From: an uncultured Phycisphaerales bacterium
GTDB lineage: Bacteria; Planctomycetota; Phycisphaerae; Sedimentisphaerales; Anaerobacaceae
NCBI GenBank assembly: GCA_937868145.1
Contig: CALMMH010000677.1
Coordinates: 1 to 8,390, forward strand
Reading direction: 5' to 3'
DNA: 8,390 nt
The position numbers and the translations under genes were made by a program. Positions 1 to 6,395 of this stretch are shown here, in pieces; position 1 is the stretch's first letter, and every line of letters begins with the position of its first letter. A model generated the notes under the pieces. The model saw nothing but the letters and a program-made list of their open reading frames with translations, did no database searches and was not told where the DNA came from.

Positions 1-922
1 TGAGCAGCTCGACCTCCGCCTGCGGCTGATGATCCCAGTAGCACCCTCTCCAGGACCACGGATTGCCGGGGGCGGCCTGTTTCGGAGCGATCACAATACA
101 GCGACGCTGGCCCTTGGCCGGCTCGCGGACGCCGAATCCCTCGTCTTGCGGCGCCTTGAATGGAGCGATCGCCAGGGTCTGTTCGTCCATCACGTAGTCA
201 TACCGCGCGAAGCCGTCGTGCCAGGTCGTCGGCTCGCCCTCGAAGGCCGTCTCGTGGGAGGCCGGCGCAATCGCGTCGCCGATGATCCGAGCCATCAGCC
301 CAGCGCCCTCGGCGTTGGGGTGCACGTTGTCGGCGAACCAGGCCTGCTTGTCCACGAAGGGCGCGTGCAGATCGATCAGCTCGGCGTCCGTCTCGGCCGC
401 CACGCGGCGCAGGATGGGGCTGAGCTCCTGGGTGATCACCTCGTCGTTGATCCCCCACATCACCTTGAACGCCGGCATGGGCAGACAGACCAGCACCCGC
501 GACCGAGCGGGCAGCGATCGGAAAGACTCGATCATCGCCCGCGCATCGGCCGCAAACTCATCCTTGTACTTCCAATTCTGCGGCTTGCTGTCGTTGCCGC
601 CGAGATCGATCACCACGACGTTCGGATTGAACGCCAACGCCTGCTCGTAGGCCGGATCACTCCAATAGGGGAAGTCGCCGTGCTTGAGCATGGTGCGGGA
701 GTTCACTCCGAAGTTGCGGACTTCGTAGTCCTCGCCCAAGAAGTGTTGCATCTGGGCGGGGTAGCAGTTCTTCTCTCGATCGTCGATGCCGGCGCCGTAG
801 GTGATGCTGGCGCCGACGCAGGCGACGCGTACTTTCGCCACAGCCGCCGGGGCAAGAACTGCGACCGCAAAGAGAACAAGCAAACCAGGAGCAAGCGGAG
901 TCCGATGGGTCGTGTGATTCAT
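1..922 (-). CDS. Secreted SGNH/GDSL hydrolase, apparently fused to an alpha/beta-hydrolase domain (partial, 3' end missing)
   Basis: The first 307 residues are in the window and the reading frame is still open at the left edge. Residues 1-29 look like a signal peptide (hydrophobic LLVLFAVAVLAP, cleavage near AVA-K), so the enzyme is probably exported. Residues 30-220 carry the SGNH blocks: VGASITYG with nucleophile Ser39, NFG with Gly72, GGND with Asn110, and DNVHPN with Asp198 and His201. These supply the Ser-Gly-Asn-His set and an Asp/His dyad, so an esterase or carbohydrate deacetylase role is likely. After about residue 265 a second segment begins (RCIVIAPKQAAPGNPWSWRG, then a CYWDH motif). 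It resembles the N-terminal part of alpha/beta-hydrolase domains of planctomycete secreted esterases; this part is from memory and less sure. The start at 920-922 is backed by AGAAGGA about ten bases upstream (minus strand). The gene lies 93 bp downstream of the co-oriented GH20 gene, so co-transcription for glycan breakdown is plausible. The exact substrate cannot be told. Confidence 0.85.
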   Translation of the reverse strand, partial: MNHTTHRTPLAPGLLVLFAVAVLAPAAVAKVRVACVGASITYGAGIDDREKNCYPAQMQHFLGEDYEVRNFGVNSRTMLKHGDFPYWSDPAYEQALAFNPNVVVIDLGGNDSKPQNWKYKDEFAADARAMIESFRSLPARSRVLVCLPMPAFKVMWGINDEVITQELSPILRRVAAETDAELIDLHAPFVDKQAWFADNVHPNAEGAGLMARIIGDAIAPASHETAFEGEPTTWHDGFARYDYVMDEQTLAIAPFKAPQDEGFGVREPAKGQRRCIVIAPKQAAPGNPWSWRGCYWDHQPQAEVELL

Positions 923-953
923 AACGGGCTATTCCTTCTCAATAGAACATCTA

Positions 954-977
954 TGTCCCGCGAGTATACCGGGGACA
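954..977 (-). other. Small inverted repeat between the GH20 and SGNH genes
   Basis: TGTCCC (954-959) and GGGACA (972-977) are perfect 6-bp arms around a 12-base loop in the 93-bp gap. There is no T-run on either side in the minus-strand direction, so this is not a normal intrinsic terminator. It could weaken read-through or protect an mRNA end, or be chance. Confidence 0.25.
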
Positions 978-1015
978 GGCCCGCCTGGCTATCCGCTCGC
1001 CGCCATCCGGATCGC

Positions 1016-2668
1016 CTATTCTCCAAGGTCCTTCGAACGATAGTTCACGCCAAGAACATCGAGACGCTTGACGTGCTCTCTCAAGCGGATCAGGAAACGG
1101 TCGTAGTCGCGGTCCTGCGGCCGGGACCACAAGACCTCCGCCAAAGCGGCCGCACGAGGATAGGTCATGTACTGGCGGTGGCCGGCGGTGGAAATGAATT
1201 CCCCCCAGAGCTGGCCCTGACCGCCGAGAACGTGTTTCGCCTGTTCGGCGGTCAGCGCCGCCGGAATGGGCTCGTAGGCGTACACCTTCGCCAAAGGCAC
1301 ATCACCGCCGATGGCTTTGGGCTCGGTTTCGGGCGGGCCCTGGTAATAATCGAAGTACGTGTGCGAGGTCGGGGCCATGACGACGTCGTGCCCGGCGCGG
1401 GCGGCGGTGATCCCCCCTTCCACGCCCCTCCAGCTCATCACCACCGCTCCTTCCGCCAGGCCGCCCTGCAGGATCTCGTCCCAGCCGATCAGTTGCCGGC
1501 CGCGGGAGGTCAGGAACATGTCCATCTGCCGAATGAACCAGCTATGAAGCTCCTCGACATTCTTCAGGTTCAGACTGGCCATCAGCGTCTGCATTTCCGG
1601 GCACTGCCGCCAATGATCGATGTTGGCCTCGTCGCCGCCAATATGGATATAATGGCTCTGGAACAATTCGATCACCTCCGCCAGCACGTCCTGCATGAAG
1701 GCGGCGGTCTGCGGACGCGGGGCGAGGACCCGTTCGTTCGCGGTCCAGCGTTGCCCGGGAGCCAGAGCGCCCAGCTTCTCCGGATAGAGGCCGATCTGCG
1801 GATAGGACACGATCGCGGCCCCGGTGTGCGCGGGCATCTCGATCTCCGGCACAATCGTGATGTATCGATCCGCGGCGTAGCGAACCAAATGGCGGATCTC
1901 CTCCTGCGTGTAGAATCCGCCGAGCGAGCGGCCGTCGGTCCCCCGCGACTCCGCCGGCTGGGCAATCGCGGTGAAATCCATCTTCGAGCCGATCTCCACC
2001 AGCCCGGGATACTTCTTGATCTCGATCCGCCAGCCCTGGTCGTCGGTGAAGTGAATCTGGAGGCGGTTGAACTTGTGCAGAGCCATCACATCGATGAACC
2101 GCTCGACGTCCCGCACGGGAATGAAGTGCCTCGCCGGGTCGATCAACAGCCCTCGCCAGCCAAAGCGGGGGTAGTCGGTGATCCGCACGCACGGCACAGC
2201 CCACGCGACGCCGTCCACTTTCTCCTCGCTGAAGATCGCGGGCGGCAACAACTGCCGAAGCGTCTGAACCCCGTAGAAGAGCCCGGCGGTCCCTGCGGCA
2301 CGGATCTCGATCGACGCGGTCGTCACGTCGAGCTCATATCCCTCCTCGCCAAGGCGACCCTTCAATGCCGGGTCCAAGTGCAGGCGGATGGCGGATTCCT
2401 CCTGTGGGGCCGCGTGGGCTCGCGTCAGCGGGAATCCCATCGCCGGGGCCAAGGCTTCGACGAGCCTGGCCGACTCGGGGGACGCATCGCCCTCGGCAAT
2501 GACCTGAGTTGCCGGCGTGATGACAAAGGAACCCTCGCGAGCCTCGCTCGCCACCGGCAGCGGAATGACATTCGTCGTCTCGCTTGCCCCACCGGCAATC
2601 GCAACCCACAGACAGGCAAGAATCGCTACGATGATGGAAGTCTGTCGTTGACGCGCATATTCAGCCAT
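1016..2668 (-). CDS. Secreted GH20 beta-N-acetylhexosaminidase
   Basis: The 550-aa protein hydrolyses terminal beta-linked GlcNAc or GalNAc by the substrate-assisted mechanism of family GH20. Residues 1-27 form a signal peptide (TSIIVAILACLWVAIAGGA). Residues about 33-163 fit the GH20b alpha/beta domain that precedes the barrel (GYELDV, AGLFYGVQTLRQLLP). The TIM barrel spans about 166-515: RGLLIDPARHF, the conserved QIHFTDDQGWRIEIKKYPGL (two overlapping parts, near 204-223), PEIEMPAHTGA, and YIHIGGDEAN. In the last, Asp346-Glu347 are the expected polarising and acid/base pair. The substrate-pocket motifs MSWRG, TYFDYYQ and GGQGQLWGEFI also follow in order. Length and domain order are normal for the family and nothing looks broken. 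The start at 2666-2668 is chosen because GGGAGG (2674-2679) sits five bases upstream; a GTG two codons earlier would overlap that ribosome-binding site. It is probably the first gene of a unit with the downstream SGNH hydrolase. Targets could be chitin fragments, mucin-type or algal glycans; the sequence does not decide. Confidence 0.96.
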   Translation of the reverse strand: MAEYARQRQTSIIVAILACLWVAIAGGASETTNVIPLPVASEAREGSFVITPATQVIAEGDASPESARLVEALAPAMGFPLTRAHAAPQEESAIRLHLDPALKGRLGEEGYELDVTTASIEIRAAGTAGLFYGVQTLRQLLPPAIFSEEKVDGVAWAVPCVRITDYPRFGWRGLLIDPARHFIPVRDVERFIDVMALHKFNRLQIHFTDDQGWRIEIKKYPGLVEIGSKMDFTAIAQPAESRGTDGRSLGGFYTQEEIRHLVRYAADRYITIVPEIEMPAHTGAAIVSYPQIGLYPEKLGALAPGQRWTANERVLAPRPQTAAFMQDVLAEVIELFQSHYIHIGGDEANIDHWRQCPEMQTLMASLNLKNVEELHSWFIRQMDMFLTSRGRQLIGWDEILQGGLAEGAVVMSWRGVEGGITAARAGHDVVMAPTSHTYFDYYQGPPETEPKAIGGDVPLAKVYAYEPIPAALTAEQAKHVLGGQGQLWGEFISTAGHRQYMTYPRAAALAEVLWSRPQDRDYDRFLIRLREHVKRLDVLGVNYRSKDLGE

Positions 2669-2673
2669 AGGCA

Positions 2674-2679
2674 CCTCCC
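2674..2679 (-). promoter_or_regulatory. Ribosome-binding site deciding the GH20 start
   Basis: GGGAGG on the minus strand ends five bases before the ATG at 2668-2666. The in-frame GTG at 2674-2672 begins with the last G of this site, which argues against it as the start. Confidence 0.7.
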
Positions 2680-2711
2680 GCTCTCGTTACTTCGTCGGCC
2701 GCGTCTGCCCC

Positions 2712-2729
2712 GTCGGTCCCCGGACCGAC
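2712..2729 (-). promoter_or_regulatory. Dyad (possible operator) upstream of the GH20 gene
   Basis: GTCGGTCC and GGACCGAC form perfect 8-bp arms around a central CC, 44-61 bases before the GH20 start codon. The tiny spacer suits a dimeric repressor site better than an RNA hairpin. A candidate minus-strand -10 box, TATAAC, lies just upstream (2751-2756), but no good -35 was found, so the dyad would fall in the early leader. No regulator gene for it is in the window. Confidence 0.35.
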
Positions 2730-2885
2730 CGAAGCCGGACCTTTCGCACCGTTATACCCGATCCATGGAGAAAAGGGGACATTCTTCGTGCGGGGAACCA
2801 CCTGGAATTACGTTCCCGAATCTGTTGAATGGATTCGCGTGACATCCCCTGGATATGACAAAGCGGCCTTTTTATCGGATTGTGT

Positions 2886-2914
2886 TTGTGTAGATCCGCC
2901 ACCGAGATTATAAT
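2886..2914 (+). promoter_or_regulatory. Sigma70-type promoter for the PEP-CTERM protein gene
   Basis: TTGTGT (2886-2891) and a perfect TATAAT (2909-2914) are separated by 17 bases. Transcription would begin near 2921, giving a leader of about 90 bases before the ATG at 3010. The box stands out in otherwise GC-rich DNA. The match is strong at -10 and moderate at -35. Confidence 0.65.
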
Positions 2915-2999
2915 GGCCTGTGGTTGGTGGCAGGACACCCACTGGATGGAGCGAGACTCGCGGAGCGAATGTCACCGGGAGAAAGTCGGAGGTTTTCGT

Positions 3000-3005
3000 G
3001 GAGGG
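3000..3005 (+). promoter_or_regulatory. Ribosome-binding site for the PEP-CTERM protein gene
   Basis: GGAGGG ends four bases before the ATG at 3010. A second GGAGG at 2988-2992 sits five bases before an in-frame GTG at 2998, so a start four codons earlier (V-E-G-L-M) is also possible. The ATG is preferred because it gives a typical signal peptide beginning MRIERVV. Confidence 0.55.
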
Positions 3006-3009
3006 TCTG

Positions 3010-3603
3010 ATGAGGATCGAGAGAGTCGTTCTGTCCCTGCTGGTACTGTCGTTTGTGGCTTGGGCACAGCCTAGCTTGGCTGACTCAACCAACTACACTT
3101 TGGGTGATGACGATGGATTTGGAAGCGGAACACCGGTTGTCGCAGGAATGAAGGTGTATGGCTGGGGGCCGGCCGACGGCGACGGCACAGACGAGATCAT
3201 CGCCGGGCCGCCAACCGACGTGCGGGATTTCGCATTCAACTATACCTCGTATTCGTCCATCACGTCCGCGTCCCTGTTCGTGCAATACATCGATTGGCCC
3301 GAGAGTGGGCTTGGTGTTCTGTGGATCGATGGGCACCAGACCTCCTTTGAATTCCCTCGGCTGGATCCTTGGGAGCAGGCGGCCCCGTGGACCGTTCTGG
3401 CGGCCACGATCGATCTGATGCCTTATGCGGGGTATTTGTCCGACGGCGAAGCGGTCATCAATTTCGTCGGGAACAATGGGGATGCTTACATCATCGACTA
3501 CATGGCGCTCTCGATCGACGGCGTCGTTCCCGTGCCCGGCGCTGCGTTGCTGAGCATGCTGGGTGTGGGTTGTGTGAGGATGTTGCGTCGACGGCTCAGG
3601 TAA
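3010..3603 (+). CDS. Exported PEP-CTERM sorting-domain protein of unknown function
   Basis: The 197-aa protein has an N-terminal signal peptide (MRIERVVLSLLVLSFVAWA, likely cleaved near SLA-D at 24). The mature part is acidic, rich in Gly and Asp, with many aromatic residues (GDDDGFGSG near 32-40, LFVQYIDWPESGLGVLWIDG near 89-108), consistent with a beta-rich extracellular fold. The C-terminus reads VPVPGA (173-178), a hydrophobic stretch (about 177-191) and a basic end RRRLR (193-197). That is the three-part layout of PEP-CTERM sorting signals, here in the VPxPGA variant. In known systems an exosortase in the inner membrane processes this tail during export to the surface or matrix; no exosortase gene is in this window. 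No catalytic motif was seen. The gene has its own promoter and leader, is flanked by long non-coding stretches and so appears monocistronic. The ORF could be extended upstream to a GTG at 2920, but that lies at the predicted transcription start and is unlikely. Confidence 0.82.
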   Translation: MRIERVVLSLLVLSFVAWAQPSLADSTNYTLGDDDGFGSGTPVVAGMKVYGWGPADGDGTDEIIAGPPTDVRDFAFNYTSYSSITSASLFVQYIDWPESGLGVLWIDGHQTSFEFPRLDPWEQAAPWTVLAATIDLMPYAGYLSDGEAVINFVGNNGDAYIIDYMALSIDGVVPVPGAALLSMLGVGCVRMLRRRLR

Positions 3604-3610
3604 CAGCCCT

Positions 3611-3645
3611 GTCAGGGAGCGCCTGACCCAAGGCGGGGGTCAGGC
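3611..3645 (+). terminator. Hairpin (possible terminator) just after the PEP-CTERM gene, with an alternative fold
   Basis: GCCTGACCC (3621-3629) and GGGTCAGGC (3637-3645) form a perfect 9-bp stem with a 7-base loop, starting 18 bases after the stop codon. No T-run follows, so if it ends transcripts it is a non-classical terminator or an RNA 3'-end protector. Its left arm can instead pair with GTCAGG at 3611-3616 (with CCTGAC at 3622-3627, five-base loop), so the two stems exclude each other. Confidence 0.5.
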
Positions 3646-3965
3646 ATGGAACGGGGCCGGGAGAAGAAGAGGATGAGAGGAACCGCGCAGACTCGCGGAC
3701 GCTATCGGACTGCGCGGTCGATCCTGCCCAAAGCACCCTGCACACATTCCCCAGTTGCGAGCGATCTGCACGAAACCCCAGGAATCTGCGTTAGGATGCG
3801 AGCAGAACGCGAGGATTGTCTCGGTTGTCGGCAGGTTGGGGCTTAACAGAAAGCCTCCAAACGTTTACCATGGGGCGGACACGGTTGGATGGCCAACTGT
3901 GAGTGATGTACGATCATGACGCGGAGCCCTCGGGCGGTCCGTGTAGGGATATATGCAGGAGCAGG
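3646..3965 (+). other. Gene-free, hairpin-rich stretch upstream of the antiporter gene
   Basis: No convincing gene is seen. A 66-codon open frame starting at 3646 has no ribosome-binding site and an odd, Arg- and Cys-rich composition, so it is left out. Two inverted repeats are visible. ACCGCGCAG (3682-3690) pairs with CTGCGCGGT (3710-3718) around 19 bases. A 7-bp stem with one G-U pair (3838-3844 with 3851-3857, six-base loop) is followed by the palindrome AAACGTTT at 3859-3866. A weak promoter-like pair, TTGGAT (3885-3890) and TACGAT (3909-3914) with 18 bases between, could serve the antiporter gene. Confidence 0.4.
3957..3961 (+). promoter_or_regulatory. Ribosome-binding site deciding the antiporter start
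   Basis: AGGAG ends four bases before the ATG at 3966. Upstream in-frame starts (GTG at 3903 and ATG codons just after it) would add a polar, Cys-containing stretch of about 21 residues not expected before the first membrane segment. Confidence 0.55.
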
Positions 3966-6131
3966 ATGCTTTCGATCACACAAGGCAACACGTTTTATGA
4001 AACCGCCGTCATTCTGAGTCTGGCCGCGGTGCTCGGCGTCGTCGGGCAAAAACTTCGCCAGCCTCTGATCATCATGTTCCTGGCGACCGGGATTCTCGCA
4101 GGGCCCGCGGTGCTCGGCGTCATTCATGATCACGAGCAGATCGCGCTGCTGGCGCAGATCGGCATCTCGCTGCTGCTGTTCATCGTCGGGCTGCGGCTGG
4201 ACCTGAGCCTCATTCGGACCACCGGTCCGGTCGCCCTGGCCACTGGGCTCGGTCAGATCATTTTTACCGCCGGGATCGGATTCGTGATCTGCCTGGGCCT
4301 GGGCATGAGCGCGATCAGCTCCGCGTACGTCTCGGTGGCCCTGACGTTCTCCAGCACGATCATCATCGTCAAACTGCTCTCGGACAAGAAGGAGATCGAC
4401 GCCCTCCACGGGCGGATCGCGGTCGGGTTCCTGATCGTCCAGGACATCGCCGCGATCCTGGCATTGGTGGCGTTGACCACGTTCGGCACACCGTTGGCGG
4501 AAGGCCAGACGGCATGGGGGGTTTCCCTGCTGATGGCGGGCAAAGGGATCGGGCTGTTGCTGGCGGTCGGGTTCCTGATGCGATATGCGATGCCCCGCCT
4601 GTTGGCTCGACTGGCCCATTCGCAGGAGATGCTGATCCTGTTCGCGGTCGCCTGGGCCGTGCTGCTGGCGGCCGCCAGCGAGTGGCTGGGCTTCAGCAAG
4701 GAGGTCGGCGCGTTCCTGGCGGGCGTGTCGCTGGCGCCGAGCGAGTACCGGGACTCGATCAGCTCCAAGCTGACGAGCATTCGGGACTTTCTCCTGCTGT
4801 TCTTCTTCATCGACCTGGGCGCCCGGCTGGAATGGTCCACCGTCGGATCGGAGGTGGGCAAGGCGGCTCTTCTGTCGCTGTTCGTGCTCATTGGCAATCC
4901 GCTGATCGTCATCGCGATCATGGGTTACATGGGGTACCGGCGGCGCACGGGGTTCCTTGCGGGATTGACGGTCGCCCAGATCAGTGAATTCTCCCTGATC
5001 GTGGGGGCTCTCGGCGTCTCGCTCGGCCATATCTCGCCGCAGACGATGGGCGTGATCACTCTCGTCGGCGTCGTGACGATCTTCGCATCCACGTACATGA
5101 TCCTATACTCGCAGAATCTCTATCAGATCTTCGCCAAGCCGCTGAAACTCTTCGAGCGCAAGAACCCCTACCGCGAGGCCAGCAGCAACACCGCAGTCGA
5201 GACGACGGTCGCCGACGCGATCCTCGTGGGCCTGGGCAACTACGGCAGCGGCCTGGCCGAGCGGCTGCTCGAACGCAAGATGCGGATCATCGGCGTGGAC
5301 TTCGACCCTCAAGTGCTGGAGCGATGGCGGGCGAGGGGCATCTCGGTCCTCTATGGGGACATCGCCGACCCCGACCTCTACGAGCAGTTGCCCATGAACC
5401 ACGTCCGCTGGGTGGTCAGCACCGTGCGTTCGAAGGACGTGAACCTCGCGTTGTTGCACCTGGTGCGGCACCGCGGATACGACGTGAAGGTCGCGCTGAC
5501 GGCAACGAACCCCAGCGAGGCGGGGCTTTATAAGCAGGCGGGCGCCCACGTGGTCCTGCGTCCCTTCACCGACGCAGCCGAGCAGGCAGCCGACGCCTTG
5601 ATGGATACGACGGATATCCTGCCGGAGAACGTCGATTGGCCGGTCGCCTTTCAGGAGGTTCGCGTCAAATCCGGTTCGGTCTTCGCCGGCCAGAGCCTGC
5701 GCCATATCCCCCTGCGGTCGGAGGCCGGAGCTTCGGTCCTGGCCGTCAGTCGCGCGGGGCGCGTGCACTACGAACCCGAGCCCGATTTCCAGGTCTACCC
5801 CGGCGACCACGTGATCCTGATGGGGCCGCCGCGAATGTTGAAGGACGCCGATGGCCTGATCAACAAGACGGAGAACCTCGAAGCCGCCAACCGACTCGAG
5901 CGGTTCGTCATCGTCGAGCTGGAAGTTTTCACGGACTCCAAGTGGCTGGGCAAAACCCTGGCAGACCTGCAGTTCCGTCAGCGTTGCGGCGTCACCGTCG
6001 TCGGCATCCGCCGGGGCCAGGAGCGAATCACATCGCCCGGCCCGAACGAGTCCCTTCAGGCAGGCGACCGCCTGATCGTGATCGGCACCTCCGACAAGAT
6101 CAGCCAGCTCAAGTGCGGCGTCTCGGCGTAA
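3966..6131 (+). CDS. CPA2-family (Kef-type) cation:proton antiporter with C-terminal RCK domains
   Basis: The 721-aa inner-membrane protein probably exchanges K+ or Na+ for H+, under cytosolic ligand control. Residues about 10-385 form the antiporter domain, with roughly a dozen hydrophobic segments. Kef-like motifs include GQKLRQPLIIMFLATGILAG near the N-terminus, LTFSSTIIIVKLL, FLIVQDIAAI (Gln159-Asp160, the conserved ion-path acid position), KEVGAFLAGVSLA and AQISEFSLIVGALG. Residues about 418-540 are an RCK N (TrkA-N) Rossmann domain: GLGNYGSGLAE fits GxGxxG, and VDFDP ends the second strand, as expected for nucleotide binding. Two TrkA-C-like units follow: about 565-625 (VKSGSVFAGQSLRHIPL to YPGDHVILMG) and about 650-712 (FTDSKWLGKTLADLQF to LQAGDRLIVIG). 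The tandem TrkA-C tail makes it longer than E. coli KefB/KefC. It stands alone with a hairpin-rich upstream region. Transported ion and ligand (NAD(H), cyclic di-AMP or other) are not readable. It could equally be called a YbaL/KefB-like protein. Confidence 0.92.
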   Translation: MLSITQGNTFYETAVILSLAAVLGVVGQKLRQPLIIMFLATGILAGPAVLGVIHDHEQIALLAQIGISLLLFIVGLRLDLSLIRTTGPVALATGLGQIIFTAGIGFVICLGLGMSAISSAYVSVALTFSSTIIIVKLLSDKKEIDALHGRIAVGFLIVQDIAAILALVALTTFGTPLAEGQTAWGVSLLMAGKGIGLLLAVGFLMRYAMPRLLARLAHSQEMLILFAVAWAVLLAAASEWLGFSKEVGAFLAGVSLAPSEYRDSISSKLTSIRDFLLLFFFIDLGARLEWSTVGSEVGKAALLSLFVLIGNPLIVIAIMGYMGYRRRTGFLAGLTVAQISEFSLIVGALGVSLGHISPQTMGVITLVGVVTIFASTYMILYSQNLYQIFAKPLKLFERKNPYREASSNTAVETTVADAILVGLGNYGSGLAERLLERKMRIIGVDFDPQVLERWRARGISVLYGDIADPDLYEQLPMNHVRWVVSTVRSKDVNLALLHLVRHRGYDVKVALTATNPSEAGLYKQAGAHVVLRPFTDAAEQAADALMDTTDILPENVDWPVAFQEVRVKSGSVFAGQSLRHIPLRSEAGASVLAVSRAGRVHYEPEPDFQVYPGDHVILMGPPRMLKDADGLINKTENLEAANRLERFVIVELEVFTDSKWLGKTLADLQFRQRCGVTVVGIRRGQERITSPGPNESLQAGDRLIVIGTSDKISQLKCGVSA

Positions 6132-6153
6132 CGGCAACAACAAATCCGACACC

Positions 6154-6190
6154 GCCATCCCCAAGTCCTGCGGACTTGAGGCTGCCACCC
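6154..6190 (+). repeat. REP-like element, copy 1 (plus orientation)
   Basis: This 37-bp unit is GCCATCCC, then the hairpin CAAGTCC-TGC-GGACTTG (6162-6178), then AGGCTGCCACCC. It lies 22 bp after the antiporter stop codon and is identical over all 37 bases to copy 3 at 6963-6999. The stem extends by two C-G pairs beyond a C-A mismatch, giving the imperfect palindrome typical of bacterial REPs. Confidence 0.85.
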
Positions 6191-6269
6191 AAATGTCGCC
6201 GATCATGTGACTCTACCTGCTGGAGTATCAATCCAGGCACGGCTTGATTCCTCTCCTGTTCTATTCTTG

Positions 6270-6296
6270 CATTCTCCCATCTACTGAGTGAGAATG
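6270..6296. other. Inverted repeat in the spacer between REP copies 1 and 2
   Basis: CATTCTC (6270-6276) and GAGAATG (6290-6296) pair perfectly around 13 bases. The 120-bp spacer around it has no gene and is less GC-rich than the neighbouring genes. It may be part of a composite REP unit or chance. Confidence 0.3.
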
Positions 6297-6310
6297 GGGA
6301 TACATCAAAC

Positions 6311-6347
6311 GGGTGGCAGCCTCAAGGCCGAAGGCCTTGGGGATGGC
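6311..6347 (-). repeat. REP-like element, copy 2 (inverted, covarying stem)
   Basis: This is the same 37-bp unit on the minus strand. It differs from copies 1 and 3 only in the hairpin: CAAGGCC-TTC-GGCCTTG instead of CAAGTCC-TGC-GGACTTG. The T-A stem pair has become G-C on both sides, and one loop base changed. It ends 48 bp before the transposase start codon, facing away from the gene. With copy 1 it forms a tail-to-tail pair like composite REP (BIME) units. Confidence 0.85.
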
Positions 6348-6384
6348 TTTTCGACGTTATAGAGGAAACCGCGAGACCCGATGC

Positions 6385-6390
6385 GAGGTG
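6385..6390 (+). promoter_or_regulatory. Ribosome-binding site deciding the transposase start
   Basis: GAGGTG ends five bases before the ATG at 6396. The earlier in-frame ATG at 6381 has only a weak, distant AGAGGA (6361-6366) upstream. Confidence 0.55.
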
Positions 6391-6395
6391 AGGCG

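Noticed and set aside
29..2842. A 937-codon open frame on the plus strand
   Set aside because: It runs antisense across the SGNH gene, the gap and the whole GH20 gene, both of which have clear family motifs. It is Arg/His/Pro/Gly-rich with no recognisable domain, as expected for an antisense frame in GC-rich DNA.
2687..3092. Short minus-strand frames in the divergent intergenic region
   Set aside because: They overlap the promoter, leader and signal-peptide region of the PEP-CTERM gene and show no motif or start signal.
2954..3699. An 11-base repeat, AGACTCGCGGA, at 2954-2964 and 3689-3699
   Set aside because: Two copies of this length in 8 kb of GC-rich DNA can arise by chance, and the flanks do not match.
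3646..3846. A 66-codon plus-strand frame in the gap after the PEP-CTERM gene
   Set aside because: Its start lies on the last bases of a hairpin with no ribosome-binding site, the composition is odd, and two inverted repeats fall inside it or at its end. Non-coding is the simpler reading.
3843..5030. A 395-codon open frame on the minus strand
   Set aside because: It is antisense to the antiporter gene, dominated by Gln, Asp, Arg and His, without motifs. Its length reflects the codon bias of the real gene.
5103..6206. A 367-codon open frame on the minus strand
   Set aside because: It is antisense to the RCK part of the antiporter and even reads through REP copy 1. No domain or ribosome-binding site supports it.
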